From the NCBI RefSeq assembly GCF_900103265.1, contig NZ_FMWX01000003.1, positions 248,001-312,000 of the forward strand: DNA of 64,000 nt. Reading direction: 5' to 3'. Of the stretch, positions 34,444-42,673 are shown piece by piece. The notes below the pieces were generated by a model. That model saw nothing but the letters and a program-made list of their open reading frames with translations, ran no database searches and was not told the DNA's origin. Each line of letters opens with the position of its first letter. Positions within the stretch are counted from its first letter, which is position 1. The position numbers and the translations under genes are program-made. The stretch comes from Sphingomonas sp. NFR15. Lineage in GTDB: Bacteria > Pseudomonadota > Alphaproteobacteria > Sphingomonadales > Sphingomonadaceae.

Positions 34444-35190
34444 ATGCCCGTATCCGCACCACGAAAATACATGACCGTCAGCGCGCTCTGCATCGTCGCC
34501 GCTGGTGCCGGCCTGACCGGCATCGTGCTGCCGAGCGCGCCGGCGCACGCGATCATCGTGTTCGATCCCAGCAACTACAGCCAGAATATCCTGACCGCCG
34601 CCCGGACGCTTCAGCAGATCAACAACCAGATCCGCAGCTTGCAGAACCAGGCACAGAGCCTGATCAACCAGGCGAAAAATCTCACCACCATCAGCTTTCC
34701 TGAAATCCAGGCGATCACTCAGACGCTTCAGCAGATCGACCAGTTGATGGGCCAAGCGCAGGGCATCCAGTTTCGGGTCGGCGGTCTCGACCAGCAGTTC
34801 CGCCAGCTTTTTCCCCAGAGCTTCAGCCAGGCACTGACCATGAACGGCCAGGTTCTCGCCGCGCGGACGCGGCTCGACACCGAGATGTCGGCCTACAAAC
34901 AGACGATGGGCGTGCAGGCGCAGGTGGTCGAAAATGTCCAGGCTGACGCGCAGACCCTCAGTGGTATCGTATCGCGGAGTCAGGGCGCCGAAGGCGCGCT
35001 GCAGGTCAGCCAAGCCACCAACCAGTTGCTCGCGCTGACCGCCAAGCAGCAGTTCCAGATTCAGAACCTGATGGCGGCACAATACCGGGCACAGACGATC
35101 GAGCAGGCGCGGCGCGCGCAGGCCGAGATCGATGCGCGCGCCGCCACCACCAAGTTCCTCGGTTCCGGCTCGGCTTACGCTCCCCAGTAA
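34444..35190 (+). CDS. trbJ: Conjugal transfer protein TrbJ (VirB5-like)
   Basis: A 248-aa periplasmic protein. The signal peptide spans about residues 10-36 and ends SAPAHA before IIVFDPSNYSQNIL, a characteristic TrbJ start. The mature part is a Gln/Asn-rich helical coiled coil (NNQIRSLQNQAQSLINQAKN and similar). VirB5/TrbJ proteins sit at the pilus tip and contact recipients. AAGGAG precedes the start. The usual entry-exclusion gene trbK does not follow. Confidence 0.9.
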   Translation: MPVSAPRKYMTVSALCIVAAGAGLTGIVLPSAPAHAIIVFDPSNYSQNILTAARTLQQINNQIRSLQNQAQSLINQAKNLTTISFPEIQAITQTLQQIDQLMGQAQGIQFRVGGLDQQFRQLFPQSFSQALTMNGQVLAARTRLDTEMSAYKQTMGVQAQVVENVQADAQTLSGIVSRSQGAEGALQVSQATNQLLALTAKQQFQIQNLMAAQYRAQTIEQARRAQAEIDARAATTKFLGSGSAYAPQ

Positions 35191-35321
35191 GCCGGGGCCG
35201 GCGCAGGCGGCGGCGAATCGCCTCCTCGTCGCTGCCGCCGCGCAGGTTCGGTCATGAGGCCGCGCCCCAAGCGCCCTCATCCCAGATCGGACCTGCGCGG
35301 CTTCATTCCCAGGATTTCCCT

Positions 35322-36626
35322 ATGAACGACCTGAACGTCATCGATCGGTTCCTGCAGACCTTCATCCGCTACATCGACAGCGGGTTCGGGCTGCTGGGTG
35401 GCGATGTCGCCTTCCTGGCAACGACCCTGATCGGCATCGACATCACGCTCGCTGGCCTGTTCTGGGCGATGGGCGGCGAACAGGATGTGGTCGGCCGCTT
35501 CATCAAGAAGATTCTCTATGTCGGCGCGTTCGCCTTCATCCTGAACCGCTTCTCGACCCTTGCGGACATCATCTTCCGTTCCTTCGCGGCGGCGGGGCTG
35601 ACGGCGGGTGGGGGGACCCTTACCGCAGATGATCTCCTCAAACCGGGCCGTCTCGCCGGCACCGGTTTCTCGGCCGCCTGGCCGTTGCTCGACCAGGTCT
35701 CGAAGCTGATGGGGTTCACCAGCTTCTTCGACAATTTCCTGACCATCATCGTGCTGCTGTTCGCGTGGGCGATCGTGATCATCGCCTTCTTCATCCTCGC
35801 CGTGCAAATGTTCGTGTGCATCGTCGAGTTCAAGCTGACGACGCTCGCCGGTTTCGTGCTGGTGCCGTTCGCGCTCTGGAATCGGACCAGCTTCCTCGCC
35901 GAGCGCGTGCTCGGCAATGTCGTCAGCTCCGGCATCAAGGTGATGGTGCTCGCCGTCATCGTCGGCATCGGTTCGAATTTCTTCAACGAGTTCACCACCG
36001 CCCTTCAGGGCCAGGAACCCGACATCGGCCAGGCCATGAGCCTCGTGCTGGCGTCGCTCACGCTGTTCGGGCTCGGTATCTTCGGTCCCGGCATCGCCTC
36101 GGGTCTCGTCGCCGGCGCACCGCAACTGGGCGCTGGCGCGGCGGTCGGCACGACCATTGGCGCGGCAAGTGTCGTCGCGCTGGGCGGCGGCGCCGCGATG
36201 GGCGCGGCCGGTGCGGTTGGCGGGGCTGCGCTCGGTGCGATCCGCGCCGGCACGACCATGGGTTCGGCGGCATCGGCTTCCTATCAGCTCGGCCAGACCG
36301 CGACCGGATCCTCAAGCGTCGGCGCCGGCATCGGCGGCATGGCGCAGGCGGCCGGCAACGCAATCCGCCAAAAGGCATCGGCAGCGCTGGGCTTGTCGGA
36401 GGCCGCTGAGCGCGGCCGCGACGCGGCCTGGTCGGCTCTGAATGGCGCCGCCGGTTCTACTGGACCGACTCCCCACGCATCCGCCGATGGCGCTCCGTCC
36501 TGGGCACGATCGCTGCGCCGCCAGCAGGATGCCCGTCACCACCGCCACGTCGCGCTTCAAACCCTCAAGGAAGGCGATCGTGGCGGCGCATCCGCCACCC
36601 CCGACATCAAGGAAAGGGAAGACTGA
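35322..36626 (+). CDS. trbL: Conjugal transfer membrane protein TrbL (VirB6-like)
   Basis: A 434-aa polytopic inner-membrane protein. At least six hydrophobic segments lie between residues about 15 and 250, with a Gly/Ala-rich stretch at 265-330 and a charged, probably disordered tail after 380. MNDLNVIDRFLQTFIRYIDS is the typical TrbL opening. It forms the inner-membrane passage of the channel. The 131 bp before it carry no gene of normal size, only a 23-codon frame (35254-35325) that would overlap its start. Confidence 0.9.
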   Translation: MNDLNVIDRFLQTFIRYIDSGFGLLGGDVAFLATTLIGIDITLAGLFWAMGGEQDVVGRFIKKILYVGAFAFILNRFSTLADIIFRSFAAAGLTAGGGTLTADDLLKPGRLAGTGFSAAWPLLDQVSKLMGFTSFFDNFLTIIVLLFAWAIVIIAFFILAVQMFVCIVEFKLTTLAGFVLVPFALWNRTSFLAERVLGNVVSSGIKVMVLAVIVGIGSNFFNEFTTALQGQEPDIGQAMSLVLASLTLFGLGIFGPGIASGLVAGAPQLGAGAAVGTTIGAASVVALGGGAAMGAAGAVGGAALGAIRAGTTMGSAASASYQLGQTATGSSSVGAGIGGMAQAAGNAIRQKASAALGLSEAAERGRDAAWSALNGAAGSTGPTPHASADGAPSWARSLRRQQDARHHRHVALQTLKEGDRGGASATPDIKERED

Positions 36627-36645
36627 GTCATGATCTTCAAACCCC

Positions 36646-37446
36646 ATGATCTTTAAGCGCGCGATCCAGCGCTACGCGCAGACGCCCGAGCCCGAGACGC
36701 CCTATCAACGCGCCGGCCAGGTCTGGGACGACCGCATCGGCTCGGCTCGCGTTCAGGCCCACAACTGGCGGTTGATGGCGTCCGGCACGCTGTCGCTATC
36801 GACCGTCATGTCGGGGGCGCTCATCTGGCAGTCGCTGCAGAGCCGGGTCACGCCCTATGTCGTCGAGGTCGATCGCCTGGGTGAGGCCCGGGCGGTGACC
36901 GAGGCGGAAGCAGGCTATCACCCGACCGATCCGCAGATCGCCTGGCATCTGGCGAAGTTCATCGAGAACGTCCGCGGGGTCTCGCTCGACCCGGTGTTGA
37001 TGCGTCGCGACTGGCTGTCCGCCTATGACTTCACCACGACACGGGGGAGCCAGTTTCTCGGCGACTATGCGCGGGCCGCGGACCCGTTCGCTAGGATCGG
37101 CGAGCGCACCGTGTCGGTCCAGGTGACCAGCGTCGTCCGGGCATCGGATCGCTCGTTCCAGGTCAAATGGACCGAGACGGCCTATGAGCGCGGCAGCGAG
37201 GCAGGCTCGTCCCACTGGACCGGCATCCTGACGATCCTGACCAGGCCGCCGGTATCAGCCGACACGCTCCGCAAGAACCCGCTCGGCATCTACATCGATG
37301 CGATCGACTGGAGCCGCGAACTCGAGCCTGCGGCGTCGACCGCTCCCGCGCGCACCACGTCGCCGACGAGCAAACTGCCGCTCGGCTCGCCGCTCGACCC
37401 GAACCTTGCCGCTCAACCGACCGTCAATCCGGAGACGCAGCCATGA
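36646..37446 (+). CDS. trbF: Conjugal transfer protein TrbF (VirB8-like)
   Basis: A 266-aa bitopic inner-membrane protein of the VirB8 family. The short cytoplasmic N-terminus (TPEPETPYQRAGQVWDDRIG) precedes one membrane segment (about residues 45-62) and a periplasmic VirB8 fold with AYDFTTTRG near 125. The last 35 residues are Pro/Thr-rich. The start codon region is duplicated: ATGATCTTCAAA at 36630 begins an 8-codon frame, and ATGATCTTTAAG at 36646 begins the real gene. Overlaps trbG by 4 bases. Confidence 0.9.
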   Translation: MIFKRAIQRYAQTPEPETPYQRAGQVWDDRIGSARVQAHNWRLMASGTLSLSTVMSGALIWQSLQSRVTPYVVEVDRLGEARAVTEAEAGYHPTDPQIAWHLAKFIENVRGVSLDPVLMRRDWLSAYDFTTTRGSQFLGDYARAADPFARIGERTVSVQVTSVVRASDRSFQVKWTETAYERGSEAGSSHWTGILTILTRPPVSADTLRKNPLGIYIDAIDWSRELEPAASTAPARTTSPTSKLPLGSPLDPNLAAQPTVNPETQP

Positions 37447-38303
37447 CCAGAGCTTTTGCGGCCGCCGCGCTGCTCGCGCCTTGCCTGATCCTTGCCGTCG
37501 GCAGCGCGAGCGCGGCAGCGGCGATCGGCAACAGCTCGCGCGAAGCCATGCCGGTCTCAGCCGCCAACCGCGCGGCGACGATCGAACCCGTCGCGCAGGG
37601 CTTCATAAACGCCGTACAGGTCTATCCGTTCGCCGACGGTGCCATCTATCACGTCATCACCGCGCCCGAGCGGGTGACCGACATCGCACTTCAACCGGGC
37701 GAGACGCTGGTGGCGGTGGCAAGCGGCGACACGGTGCGCTGGGTGATAGGCGACACCACCAGCGGATCAGGCGCGGAGAAGCGGACGCATGTGCTGATCA
37801 AGCCGTTCAGCGCCGGCCTGTCCACCAATCTCGTCATCACCACCGATCGACGCAGCTATCACATCGCGCTTACAGCCATGACGAAGACGGCGATGGCCGC
37901 GCTCTCCTGGACCTATCCCCAGGATGCGCTGATCGCCTTGAAGCGCGCCGCCGTGGCGACCGAGGCGGCGGCTCCGGTGGCAGACGGGATCGCGGTCGAG
38001 CAGCTTCACTTCAACTATGCCGTATCGGGCGATCGACCGGCCTGGCGGCCTCTTCGCGCCTTCGACGACGGGCGGCAGACCTTTATCGAATTTCCCGCGA
38101 CGCTGACTGTGGGCGAGGCGCCACCGATCTTTCTGGTGGACGGGAAGGGCGAGGCTCAACTTGTCAACTATCGCGTTAAGGGCCGCTTCTACGTCGTCGA
38201 TCGCATTTTCGACGTGGCCGAACTCCGTCTTGGGACGAAGCACCAGCAGATTGTCCGCATCCGCCGGGTGGCGGACGGCGCGCCCACGCGGAGGGGATCA
38301 TGA
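37443..38303 (+). CDS. trbG: Conjugal transfer protein TrbG (VirB9-like)
   Basis: A 286-aa periplasmic/outer-membrane-associated protein of the VirB9/CagX family. A signal peptide (about residues 1-25, ending SASAAA) leads into the beta-rich VirB9 domain, with YPFADGAIYHVITAPERVTD at about 60-79 and, near the C-terminus, FYVVDRIFDVAELRLG. It builds the outer-membrane core with TrbI. Overlaps trbF before it and trbI after it (both ATGA), so the operon is tightly coupled. Confidence 0.9.
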   Translation: MTRAFAAAALLAPCLILAVGSASAAAAIGNSSREAMPVSAANRAATIEPVAQGFINAVQVYPFADGAIYHVITAPERVTDIALQPGETLVAVASGDTVRWVIGDTTSGSGAEKRTHVLIKPFSAGLSTNLVITTDRRSYHIALTAMTKTAMAALSWTYPQDALIALKRAAVATEAAAPVADGIAVEQLHFNYAVSGDRPAWRPLRAFDDGRQTFIEFPATLTVGEAPPIFLVDGKGEAQLVNYRVKGRFYVVDRIFDVAELRLGTKHQQIVRIRRVADGAPTRRGS

Positions 38304-39529
38304 CCGTCGAAGCGCCAGCCCCGCCGGCACCCGAGCCCCCCGCCACACCCGCCAAGGTGGACCCGGAGACGCTCGCGCTTCGCGCCCAGCCCGCGCGGGC
38401 GATCCGCTTCAAACGGGGCGCTGTGGTGGCGATCGCAGCGCTCGGCTCCGTCAGCCTGATCGCGACGGCCTGGTTTGCGCTGCGGCCGTCCGCGCTGCAC
38501 CTTGCTGAACAAGCCGACGGTCAGACGGTCGCCGTGAAGGCGCCCGCTGATACCCTGAGCAAGCTCCCGGGCAGCTATGGCGACGTACCCAAGCTCGGAC
38601 CGCCGCTGCCGGGGGATCTCGGCCGGCCGATCCTCGATCATCAGCGTGCGATGGGCACCGCGCCGGTGAGCAGCGAAGCAAGTCGGGTCGAACAGGCTGC
38701 CGCCATCGAACGCGATCGACGGGCTGCGGAACTGAAGGCGGCGCGTGAATCGGGTTTGTTGGTACAAACCGGCAGTCGCACCGATCCGACTCGCGCCGCA
38801 GATTCGACGCCATCCGCGCCGCCGGTTGCAGCCATCGATGCGTCACGGCTCGCCATCGATCCCGATCGCGACGCCAATGCCCAGCAGCACAAGGCCGACT
38901 TTGTCGCGGCGCGCGATACCGGCGGCGATGTCAACGAGCATCGGCTAAGCCCGCCGACGTCGCCGAACATGCTCTCCGCCGGTAGTGTCATCGCGGCTAG
39001 CCTGATCACTGGGCTCAGGTCGGACTTGCCTGGGCTCGTTATCGCTCAGGTAACCGAGCGCGTCTTCGACAGCGCGACGGGCAGCATTCTTCTCATTCCG
39101 CAAGGTGCGCGGCTGATCGGCAGTTACGACAGCGTGGTCGCCTTCGGGCAGAAGCGCGCACTTGTCGTATGGCAGCGGATCATCTTGCCGGACGGCAGTT
39201 CGATCCGCCTCGACAACGTGCCCGCAACCGACCCGTCAGGCTATGCCGGGCTTGCCGATAACGTCGATTTCCACACCTGGGCGCTGCTCAAGGGTGTCGC
39301 GATTTCGACGTTGCTGGGCGTGGGCGCGAACGTGACTTTTTCCGGGGAGAGCGATCTTGTCCAGGCGATCCGCGAATCCACCCAACAGAATGTCTCGCGC
39401 GCTGGCGACCAGATCACATCCCGCAATTTGCAAGTACAGCCGACGATTACGATCCGGCAGGGCGCGCCGGTTCGCCTGATCGTTCACCGTGATCTCGTTC
39501 TCGCGCCTTGGCGCCGCACCGGAGTCTAG
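38300..39529 (+). CDS. trbI: Conjugal transfer protein TrbI (VirB10-like)
   Basis: A 409-aa protein spanning inner membrane to outer membrane. The N-terminus is Pro/Ala-rich (residues 1-20), one membrane segment follows (about 48-65), then a flexible linker, and the C-terminal TrbI/VirB10 domain begins near 215 (SAGSVIAASLITGLRSDLPG), including LLIPQGARLIGSYDS. It transmits energy state from the ATPases to the outer-membrane core. Followed one base later by the DUF2274 gene. Confidence 0.92.
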   Translation: MTVEAPAPPAPEPPATPAKVDPETLALRAQPARAIRFKRGAVVAIAALGSVSLIATAWFALRPSALHLAEQADGQTVAVKAPADTLSKLPGSYGDVPKLGPPLPGDLGRPILDHQRAMGTAPVSSEASRVEQAAAIERDRRAAELKAARESGLLVQTGSRTDPTRAADSTPSAPPVAAIDASRLAIDPDRDANAQQHKADFVAARDTGGDVNEHRLSPPTSPNMLSAGSVIAASLITGLRSDLPGLVIAQVTERVFDSATGSILLIPQGARLIGSYDSVVAFGQKRALVVWQRIILPDGSSIRLDNVPATDPSGYAGLADNVDFHTWALLKGVAISTLLGVGANVTFSGESDLVQAIRESTQQNVSRAGDQITSRNLQVQPTITIRQGAPVRLIVHRDLVLAPWRRTGV

Positions 39530-39530
39530 C

Positions 39531-39761
39531 ATGGCAGATCTGAAATTAGGGAAGCTCCCCGATCGAACCCCGGTCAAGCTATCGGTCACGATAACGCCCG
39601 ATCTGCTTGCCGCTTTACAGACATATGCCGCTATTTACGCCGAGGCATATGGGGTTGAGGAACCGGTTGCCGAACTGGTACCCGCGATGCTCGCATCATT
39701 TCTCGAGAGCGACAGAAACTTCGTGCGCGCGCACGATGCACGGCGGCGAGGTCAGAAATGA
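39531..39761 (+). CDS. DUF2274 protein (76 aa)
   Basis: Small protein starting MADLKLGKLPDRTPVKLSVT and containing a helical stretch with ELVPAMLASFLESDRNF, the DUF2274 pattern. It begins immediately after trbI and overlaps the next HTH gene by 4 bases. The pattern resembles a ribbon-helix-helix protein (beta strand then helices), so a role as a small DNA-binding regulator is possible but unproven. Confidence 0.78.
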   Translation: MADLKLGKLPDRTPVKLSVTITPDLLAALQTYAAIYAEAYGVEEPVAELVPAMLASFLESDRNFVRAHDARRRGQK

Positions 39762-39964
39762 TCGAGCGGGCGTGGGAGCAGAAGATCGAGCCGCTGACGG
39801 TGCGAATCTCGACCGCTGTGCGGATAACCGGCCTTAGCCGGTCCCGCATCTACGAGCTGATCCAGTCGGGCGACCTCGATGTCGTGAAGGTTGGGCGCGC
39901 CACGCTCATTCAATACGGAAGCCTGAAAGCGCTCACTGCGGTTACCGCGTCAGCGCAACGCTGA
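39758..39964 (+). CDS. Excisionase/AlpA-like HTH protein (68 aa)
   Basis: MerR-type small HTH protein: RISTAVRITGLSRSRIYELI (about residues 16-35) is the helix-turn-helix and GDLDVVKVGRATLIQYGSL the wing. It is the last plus-strand gene before the integrase, so it is the better candidate of the two HTH proteins for the excisionase. Overlap with DUF2274 ties it to the trb operon, which would link excision to expression of the transfer genes; this is inference. The ending is about as long as known excisionases of this type. Confidence 0.75.
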   Translation: MIERAWEQKIEPLTVRISTAVRITGLSRSRIYELIQSGDLDVVKVGRATLIQYGSLKALTAVTASAQR

Positions 39965-39985
39965 CTCGTCGGAATGTTCGTCATG

Positions 39986-40024
39986 TACCCTGCGAGGCAT
40001 CCCCGGATGATGCCCCGCAGGGTA
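39986..40024. terminator. Bidirectional hairpin between HTH and integrase genes
   Basis: TACCCTGCGAGGCATC (39986-40001) pairs with GATGCCCCGCAGGGTA (40009-40024) with a single mismatch across a 7-nt loop. It lies between convergent genes and would stop both; there is no strong T-tract on either side. Confidence 0.7.
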
Positions 40025-40031
40025 TGATGGT

Positions 40032-41306
40032 CTACCGAGTCGGGCGACCGCGCGGGCGTCCTGCCTTTGACTTGCTGGCCTTGGGCTTTCGAGAAATCAC
40101 TTTTGCAGTTCTGGGCGCTTCGGCTGCGTCGCGCAGACCGTCCAGATAGTCGGACCAGTGCTGCATCATGGCGACGCGCTCGTCCCAATATTCGCCGCGG
40201 GCATAAGCACGGCGGACGGACGATGCTTCCTGATGGGCAAGCTGCCGTTCGATCGCATCCGGGTTCCACTTGCCCATCTCGTTGAGCAAAGTCGCCGCCA
40301 TCGCCCGGAAGCCATGCGCAGTCATCTCGCAGGTCTCGTAGCCCAGCCTCCGCAATGCTTGGTTGACCCCACTCTCGGACATCGGTCGCCTCGGGTTTCC
40401 CATGCAGGGAAAGAGATACTGGCGGTGACCGGTGATCTCGCGCAACTCCTCGATCATCGCCAGCGCTTGCCGCGAGAGCGGCACGCGGTGTGGTCGCCGC
40501 ATCTTCATCTTCTCGATGGGGATTGACCAGATCGCCTTGTCGACGTCGATTTCGGCCCATTCGGCCTGGCGCAGTTCTCCCGGTCGTACGAACAGATGTG
40601 GGGACAGGCGCATCGCCATGCGCGTGACCGCTTGGCCAGTGTAGCCATCGATCGTCTTTAGGAGGATACCGACCTCGGGTGGATCGACGATCGCGGCATG
40701 GTGCGTGGTCTTCGGCGTGATCAGCGCGCCACGTAGGTCAGCCGCGACATCTCTATCACAGCGCGCGGTCGCAATCCCATAGCGAAAGACTCGGCTGAGG
40801 ACGCTCCGCATTCGCCGTGCGCTCTCATAATTGCCCTTCGCTTCGATCTTCCGCAGCACGGCTAGGGCTTCGATCGGAGTGATGGCGTTGATCGGGTGCG
40901 ATCCGATCAGCGGGTAGGCCATTCCAAGCAGCCAGCGAATCTTGCCGAGCGTAATCTCGGCAAGGCCTTCGCGCTCACATTTGGCGAGCCATTCAATCGC
41001 GACCTCCTTGAAGCTCGTCGCCACGGAAAACTGGGCTACGATCTTCGCTCGCTTCTTTTCGAGGACGGGATCGATTCCGGTGGCGATCTCCCTTCGAGCG
41101 TCACGGCATTTGTCGCGAGCGTCGGCGAGGGAGAGAGACGGCCATTGTCCGATATGCAGAGTCTTGGCGTGACCGCCATATCGATAGCGGAAACGCCACA
41201 GTTTAGCGCCCGAAGGCTGCACGGAGAGAGCAAGCCCTTGTCCGTCAGAGAGGGTGTAGGGCTTCGCCTTGGGCTTGGCGGCGGTAATCTGGAGTTGAGT
41301 GAGCAT
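40032..41306 (-). CDS. int: Tyrosine-type site-specific integrase
   Basis: A 424-aa phage/ICE integrase. The N-terminal arm-binding domain (DUF4102, LSDGQGLALSVQPSGAKLWR) covers about residues 1-90, a SAM-like core-binding domain 100-190, and the catalytic domain 210-400. Catalytic residues: first Arg in RPGELRQAEW (about 238), HxxR in HGFRAMAATL (about 328-331), His in LAHQEAS (about 350), and Tyr in ARGEYWDE (about 370). The ATG at 41306 (MLTQLQITAAKPKAKPYTL) is the family-typical start; a longer frame to 41393 is not supported. The gene lies 177 bp from the 3' end of tRNA-Leu, which should be its target. Confidence 0.93.
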   Translation of the reverse strand: MLTQLQITAAKPKAKPYTLSDGQGLALSVQPSGAKLWRFRYRYGGHAKTLHIGQWPSLSLADARDKCRDARREIATGIDPVLEKKRAKIVAQFSVATSFKEVAIEWLAKCEREGLAEITLGKIRWLLGMAYPLIGSHPINAITPIEALAVLRKIEAKGNYESARRMRSVLSRVFRYGIATARCDRDVAADLRGALITPKTTHHAAIVDPPEVGILLKTIDGYTGQAVTRMAMRLSPHLFVRPGELRQAEWAEIDVDKAIWSIPIEKMKMRRPHRVPLSRQALAMIEELREITGHRQYLFPCMGNPRRPMSESGVNQALRRLGYETCEMTAHGFRAMAATLLNEMGKWNPDAIERQLAHQEASSVRRAYARGEYWDERVAMMQHWSDYLDGLRDAAEAPRTAKVISRKPKASKSKAGRPRGRPTR

Positions 41307-41454
41307 CGTCGTGATCCCGGTTTTCCGGGCCAACCCTGCGGACACACCAAGATACACGTTTTGCGTATCTTTAGCTGGAATCCACTGGATCAACCCGGAC
41401 GGTTGCCAGCGATCTTCGATGAAATTATGCTTTGAAACCAGCCGCTTGCCGGAC

Positions 41455-41476
41455 GCCTCTGGACGAATCCAGAGGC
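41455..41476. repeat. Perfect 9-bp hairpin beside the tRNA 3' end
   Basis: GCCTCTGGA (41455-41463) and TCCAGAGGC (41468-41476) around a CGAA loop, six bases from the tRNA-Leu 3' end. It could end the tRNA transcript on the minus strand or serve as an integrase arm site; no T-tract follows. Confidence 0.55.
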
Positions 41477-41482
41477 AGGAAA

Positions 41483-41510
41483 TGGTGCCCAGAAGAGGAC
41501 TCGAACCTCC
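41483..41510. other. Predicted attachment site (attR side) in the tRNA-Leu 3' end
   Basis: Tyrosine integrases of this family recombine within the 3' part of tRNA genes, and here the integrase lies next to that end while housekeeping genes start on the other side. The exact crossover cannot be seen because the second copy (attL) would lie left of the window; the given span is the T-arm and acceptor end of the tRNA. Confidence 0.55.
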
Positions 41511-41569
41511 ACGACCTTGCGATCGCCAGCACCTGAAGCTGGTGCGTCTACCAATTCCGCCATCTGGGC
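41483..41569 (-). tRNA. tRNA-Leu (anticodon CAG)
   Basis: The minus strand reads GCCCAGATGGCGGAATTGG at the 5' end and CTGGGCACCA at the 3' end (CCA encoded). The anticodon stem-loop CCAGC-TTCAGGT-GCTGG gives anticodon CAG, reading CUG. A long variable arm (type II) and GTTCGAGTCC T-arm complete an 87-nt leucine tRNA. The 3' end adjoins the ICE and still forms a full acceptor stem, so integration restored the gene. Confidence 0.95.
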
Positions 41570-41585
41570 ACGGGGTAGGGGCGCG

Positions 41586-41615
41586 CCTTTAGGGGAGGCG
41601 GTGCGGCCTTGTCAA
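41586..41615 (-). promoter_or_regulatory. Candidate promoter of tRNA-Leu
   Basis: On the minus strand TTGACA (41610-41615) is a perfect -35 hexamer, followed after 18 bases by TAAAGG (41586-41591) as a weak -10, about 17 bases before the mature tRNA 5' end. Confidence 0.55.
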
Positions 41616-41663
41616 CACGCCTGTTGCTGGGGCAGAGGCGAAATCACGCGATCGGCATGAGGA

Positions 41664-42608
41664 ATGGACGGCATGAACAACACGCTAGTGACGGTGATCG
41701 GCGGCGGCGGCTTTCTCGGCCGCTATGTGGCGCAGGCGCTGATGGCGCGCGGCGCGCGGGTTCGGATCGCGCAGCGTGATCCGCGCGCGGCCTGGTTCCT
41801 GAAGTCGCTCGGCAGCTTGGGGCAAACGCAGTTCGTCGGCGCCGACGTCACCAAGCCCGAGACGGTGGCGCATGCGGTCGCGGGCAGCGACGCGGTGGTC
41901 AATCTGGTCGGCATCCTTTCGGGCGATTTCGCGCGCGTGCATGTCGCCGGCGCCCGCGTGGTCGCCGAGGCGGCGCGCGCGGCGGGTGTCGAGACCCTCG
42001 TCCATGTCTCGGCGATCGGCGCCGATCCCGCGAGCCCGTCGGCCTATGGCCGCACCAAGGGCGAGGGCGAGGCGGCGGTGCGCGCGGCCTTCCCGCAAGC
42101 GACGATCCTGAGGCCCTCGATCGTGTTCGGGCGTGAGGACCAGTTCCTCAACCGCTTCGCGGGCATGATCGCGAGCGCGCCGCTGGTGCCGGTGCTACGC
42201 GCGCAGACGCGGTTCCAGCCGGTGTTCGTCGGTGACGTGGCGGACGCGGTTGCCGCCGCGATCGCCGATCCCGAGCTGGCCGCGGGTAAGACCTTCGAAC
42301 TCGGTGGTCCGGACGTGCTGACGATGGCCGCGCTGCTGCGCTGGATCGCGCAGACGATCGGCCGCAAGCCGATGTTCCTGGAATTGCCCGATGCGATCGG
42401 CGGGCTGATCGCGGCGGGCGGCGCGCTGCCCGGCGCCCCGATCACGCAGGATCAATGGAAGATGCTCCAGCACGACAACGTCGTGGGGAGCGCGGCGGTC
42501 GGCTTCGCCGATCTTAAAATCGCCCCGACCCCCCTCGCCGCTGTCGCCCCGACGTGGCTGGTCCGCTATCGTCGCAACGGGAGATTCGGCGCCCGCGCGG
42601 CCGCCTAA
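41664..42608 (+). CDS. NDUFA9-like NAD(P)-binding oxidoreductase
   Basis: A 314-aa atypical short-chain dehydrogenase related to the complex I subunit NDUFA9 and NmrA-like proteins. The nucleotide-binding loop VIGGGGFLGRYVAQAL lies at about residues 12-27; later come VNLVGILSG, HVSAIGADPASPSAYGRTKGEGE-type SDR active-site spacing (Tyr-x3-Lys in YGRTK) and ATILRPSIVFG. In alphaproteobacteria such genes are widespread and thought to help in quinone/complex I or lipid metabolism; the substrate is unknown. First chromosomal gene past the tRNA; ATG 41673 is an alternative start. Followed by uppP on the same strand. Confidence 0.82.
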   Translation: MDGMNNTLVTVIGGGGFLGRYVAQALMARGARVRIAQRDPRAAWFLKSLGSLGQTQFVGADVTKPETVAHAVAGSDAVVNLVGILSGDFARVHVAGARVVAEAARAAGVETLVHVSAIGADPASPSAYGRTKGEGEAAVRAAFPQATILRPSIVFGREDQFLNRFAGMIASAPLVPVLRAQTRFQPVFVGDVADAVAAAIADPELAAGKTFELGGPDVLTMAALLRWIAQTIGRKPMFLELPDAIGGLIAAGGALPGAPITQDQWKMLQHDNVVGSAAVGFADLKIAPTPLAAVAPTWLVRYRRNGRFGARAAA

Positions 42609-42673
42609 ACGGCGGAGCACGGTGGCGTGGACGCGCGGCGGCGCAGGAGCGCCGCGCGCTATGGGGGACTTTT

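Larger units (their letters stand above)
1..41483. mobile_element. Integrative and conjugative element (right part), integrated at tRNA-Leu
   Basis: The stretch holds a complete mating-pair-formation set (trbBCDEJLFGI), a TraG coupling protein, a VirD2-like relaxase, a TraF peptidase, a lytic transglycosylase, two excisionase-like HTH proteins and a tyrosine integrase whose gene lies next to the 3' end of tRNA-Leu. This is the layout of a conjugative element that entered at a tRNA gene. Beyond the tRNA all genes are housekeeping. The left boundary is outside the window, since position 1 is already inside the element, so neither total length nor attL can be given. Cargo is placed between relaxase and traG and, separately, upstream of the relaxase (abiE). 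No replication or partition genes are visible in this part. Confidence 0.85.

Noticed and set aside
32534..34462. Minus-strand open frame of 642 codons opposite trbE
   Set aside because: Antisense of a clear TrbE with Walker motifs; composition is Arg/Gly/His-rich noise.
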